In this document: one piece after another, positions 6,791 through 7,909 of the stretch
Numbering within the stretch: position 1 is the stretch's first letter
How the letters are laid out: each line of letters starts with the position of its first letter
Origin: JBDHRG01 sp039807445
GTDB lineage: Bacteria > Pseudomonadota > Gammaproteobacteria > Competibacterales > Competibacteraceae
DNA length: 7,909 nt
Assembly (NCBI GenBank): GCA_039807445.1
Contig: JBDHRG010000174.1
Coordinates: 1 to 7,909 of the forward strand
Direction: 5' to 3'
The notes under the pieces: generated by a model
The model's input: the letters and a program-made list of their open reading frames with translations, nothing else
Told to the model about the DNA's origin: nothing
Database searches by the model: none
Made by a program: the position numbers and the translations under genes

Positions 6791-6820
6791 AAAAACGCAA
6801 GCCCCGCCGATGGCGGGGCT
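6791..6820 (-). terminator. Rho-independent terminator for the gcvH/AGCS side
   Basis: On the minus strand AGCCCCGCC (6820-6812) pairs perfectly with GGCGGGGCT (6808-6800) around a 3-base ATC loop; after TGCG comes TTTTT (6795-6791). The T-run is downstream only on the minus strand, so transcripts coming from gcvH and the AGCS remnant would stop here, before the HTH remnant. It separates the glycine/serine block from the catabolic operon, which therefore needed its own promoter, not visible now. Confidence 0.85.
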
Positions 6821-6918
6821 CGCGGGGGAAACCCGGGCGCGGATGGGCCGGGCTCATCGGACGCGGACCGGACGGCCGCGGGGTCGACCCGCGGCAGGCC
6901 CGCGCGAGGGGGAAGGGA

Positions 6919-7176
6919 TTACTCGTCGCGGCTCGGCGCGAGCGCTGCGCCGCGGCGCTCGTCGGCGAAGTGCTCGCGGGTCAGGCGCACGACCATCGGG
7001 CTCAGCAGCAGCAGCGCGGCCGGCTCCGTTCGAGAACACGCCGCGGGCGATACCGTACGGATCGCCACCGCGACCGCCGCCCGGCGAAGCCGCCGGGCTG
7101 AAGGCGTGGCTGAAGATCAGCTCGAAGGCGTGCGGGATCGCCGCGGCGTTGGCGAACGGCACGACCAACGCACAGA
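6919..7176 (-). pseudogene. Sodium:alanine/glycine symporter (AGCS family) remnant, a patchwork of short pieces
   Basis: Directly after the gcvH stop the minus strand reads, in order: LVVPF, then ANAAAIPHAFELIFSHAF, then (other frame) GGFAG, then AVAVAIR, then YGIARGVFSN with AG after it, and finally, in a new frame, LLLLSPMVVRLTREHFADE to a TAA at 6919-6921. These match consecutive conserved stretches of AGCS carriers (the ...IFxxAF-(x)n-GGFAGA-...-IRxGxARGxFSNEAG-... region and the C-terminal LLLLSPVVxRLTREYF tail), but the stretches between are missing and the frame changes several times. Perhaps 85 residues are left of a normal 450 to 500. Also, in SNEAG the Glu reads as Gly. AGCS carriers import alanine or glycine with Na+, which fits the gcvH/sdaA surroundings. 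It is non-functional as read. Confidence 0.7.
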
Positions 7177-7554
7177 CTACGACAGATCGGCGACCAGCGC
7201 GTCGTACGCCGCCTGATCGAGCAGCCCCGCGAGTTCGGACGCGTCGGCGAGCCGGAGCTTGTAGAACCAGCCGGCGCCGAGCGGGTCTTCGTTGACCTTG
7301 GCCGGGTCGTCGATGAGCAGCGCATTGACCTCGACCACGGTGCCGCCGGCCGGCGACTTGATCTCGCCGGCGGCCTTGACCGACTCGATCACCGCCGCCT
7401 CGGCGCCGCGCTCGAGGCTGCTGCCGATCTCGGGCAGCTCGACGTGGACGATGTCGCCGAGCTGGGCCTGGGCGTAATCGGTGATGCCGACCACGGCGAC
7501 TTCGCCTTCGAGGCGAAGCCATTCGTGATCCTGCGTGAATTTGATCTCGCTCAT
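7177..7554 (-). CDS. gcvH: Glycine cleavage system H protein
   Basis: It runs from ATG 7552-7554 to TAG 7177-7179, 125 residues, a normal length. AGGAG lies about 6 bases before the start. The sequence begins MSEIKFTQDHEWLRLEGEV and has GITDYAQAQLGDIVHVELPE, the lipoylation motif ESVKA with the acceptor Lys at residue 60, SPAGGTVVEVNALL and the end DQAAYDALVADLS. Its lipoyl arm shuttles the methylamine group from glycine among the P, T and L proteins in the cytoplasm. Frame-internal translation from farther upstream (to 7896) crosses the AT-rich spacer and is not real coding. gcvT and gcvP are not in the window. It diverges from sdaA; the AGCS remnant follows without any gap, so the 3' flank has been disturbed but the gene itself is intact. 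Confidence 0.95.
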   Translation of the reverse strand: MSEIKFTQDHEWLRLEGEVAVVGITDYAQAQLGDIVHVELPEIGSSLERGAEAAVIESVKAAGEIKSPAGGTVVEVNALLIDDPAKVNEDPLGAGWFYKLRLADASELAGLLDQAAYDALVADLS

Positions 7555-7636
7555 GACAGGCTCCTGTTGCCTTGCGCCACCCGGCGGATCCGGCGGCAGC
7601 CGACGAACCATATCGCCGGCAAGGTGATTTGATAAA

Positions 7637-7647
7637 TTGATAATCAA
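7637..7647. promoter_or_regulatory. Palindrome TTGATAATCAA, possible operator
   Basis: TTGAT-A-ATCAA is a perfect dyad with 5-base arms. A further copy of the left arm, TTGAT, lies just before it (7629-7633), and TATCGATA (7659-7666) is a second palindrome 11 bases away. Such AT-rich dyads in a divergent spacer are typical of transcription factor sites (for example LysR-type or Lrp-like), but no specific regulator can be named. Confidence 0.35.
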
Positions 7648-7771
7648 AATCCGTGGATTATCGATAGAAATGAAAAGCTCGCCATCCGACCGCGAAGGAA
7701 CGCTGCTGCAGTGTCCGGAGCAGGATGCTAAAAGATTAAATGAATTGATGTTTCGATTTGAACAATAAATT

Positions 7772-7800
7772 TTGAAAATAAGAAATCCCGTAACCATAAT
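7772..7800 (+). promoter_or_regulatory. Sigma70-type promoter for sdaA
   Basis: TTGAAA at 7772-7777 (5 of 6 to TTGACA), a 17-base spacer, then CATAAT at 7795-7800 (5 of 6 to TATAAT). Transcription would start near 7807, giving a leader of about 31 bases before the sdaA ATG at 7838. It is the best promoter match I found in the window. Confidence 0.65.
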
Positions 7801-7837
7801 TCGGGGCAACCCCATGTCACCCGGAGGATCCACGACG

Positions 7838-7909
7838 ATGTCGATCAGCGTCTTCGACATGTTCAAGATCGGCATCGGCCCGTCGAGTTCGCACACCGTC
7901 GGGCCGATG
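7838..7909 (+). CDS. sdaA: L-serine dehydratase, first 24 residues (runs off right edge)
   Basis: ATG 7838-7840 follows a GGAGGA ribosome site at 7823-7828. The 24 visible codons read MSISVFDMFKIGIGPSSSHT followed by VGPM. The IGIGPSSSHTVGPM stretch is the conserved start of the iron-sulfur L-serine ammonia-lyases, which convert L-serine to pyruvate and ammonia. The short length does not matter for identification because this N-terminus is very characteristic. It is the only plus-strand gene seen. Placement opposite gcvH fits joint glycine/serine catabolism (glycine to serine to pyruvate). Confidence 0.93.
   Translation, partial: MSISVFDMFKIGIGPSSSHTVGPM

Larger units (their letters stand above)
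7555..7837. promoter_or_regulatory. Divergent gcvH/sdaA control region, partly AT-rich
   Basis: This 283-base spacer holds no gene. Two blocks are very AT-rich (7621-7680 about 30% GC; 7731-7800 about 23% GC) around a GC-richer core at 7681-7730, in a window that is otherwise clearly GC-rich. It contains a sigma70-type promoter toward sdaA (own entry), palindromes at 7637-7647 and 7659-7666, and a short stem CTGCT/AGCAG (7703-7707 with 7719-7723). I found no convincing promoter for gcvH on the minus strand, although the AT-rich block at 7620-7680 is where one would be. Confidence 0.7.

Noticed and set aside
7680..7730. Possible glycine riboswitch before sdaA (CCGCGAAGGAACGC slightly resembles the aptamer core)
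   Set aside because: The second conserved segment (CUCAGG...GGAC-like) and the paired P1 to P3 stems are not visible; one weak match is not enough. A covariance-model search of 7555-7840 on both strands would decide.
1..7909. Mobile element, prophage, CRISPR or defence system as cause of the gene breakage
   Set aside because: No transposase, integrase, terminal inverted repeats, target duplications, spaced direct repeats or defence genes were seen; the small HTH remnant is only recombinase-like and is far too short to be a recombinase.

Overview
The window is GC-rich DNA with bacterial gene packing and codon use. Protein similarity and gene content suggest a betaproteobacterium of the Azoarcus/Thauera or Burkholderiales type; this is inference, as no rRNA or marker gene fixes the taxon. 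Almost all coding sequence is on the minus strand. The exception is the start of an L-serine dehydratase gene at the right edge, which is on the plus strand.

Right end (about 6790-7909): sdaA (plus) and gcvH (minus) diverge from a strikingly AT-rich spacer with a good sigma70-type promoter for sdaA. Directly behind gcvH lies a shrunken remnant of a sodium:alanine/glycine symporter gene (AGCS family), followed by a strong minus-strand terminator at 6791-6820. This block concerns glycine and serine metabolism.

Left and centre (1-6768, transcribed right to left): the remains of one catabolic operon. The order is a small recombinase-like HTH protein (3' part), an ABC ATPase (core missing), an intact periplasmic binding protein, an ABC permease (5' part), an alpha/beta hydrolase (middle part), a short-chain dehydrogenase (3' part), a ThDP-dependent decarboxylase/acetolactate-synthase-like enzyme (internal gap and lost C-terminus), an L-aspartate-dehydrogenase-like protein (3' part), an aldehyde dehydrogenase (complete but for a 2-base frameshift) and a two-domain VOC/extradiol-dioxygenase-like protein running off the left edge. 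Intact, the set would import a small organic substrate through a NitT/TauT-type transporter and degrade it by ring or C-C cleavage, hydrolysis, decarboxylation and aldehyde oxidation. The substrate is not known to me.

The main observation is that several gene borders are chimeric: the 3' end of one gene is cut and joined, in another frame, to the interior of the next. At least five large deletions (in ATPase, permease/hydrolase, hydrolase/SDR, ThDP enzyme, ThDP/AspDH), several gaps in the AGCS remnant and two tiny indels fall within about 7 kb. Codon positions on both sides of each join still read as good protein, so the damage is either recent or an artefact of sequencing or assembly. I cannot tell these apart from the sequence alone. 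No mobile element, CRISPR array, tRNA or rRNA was seen.
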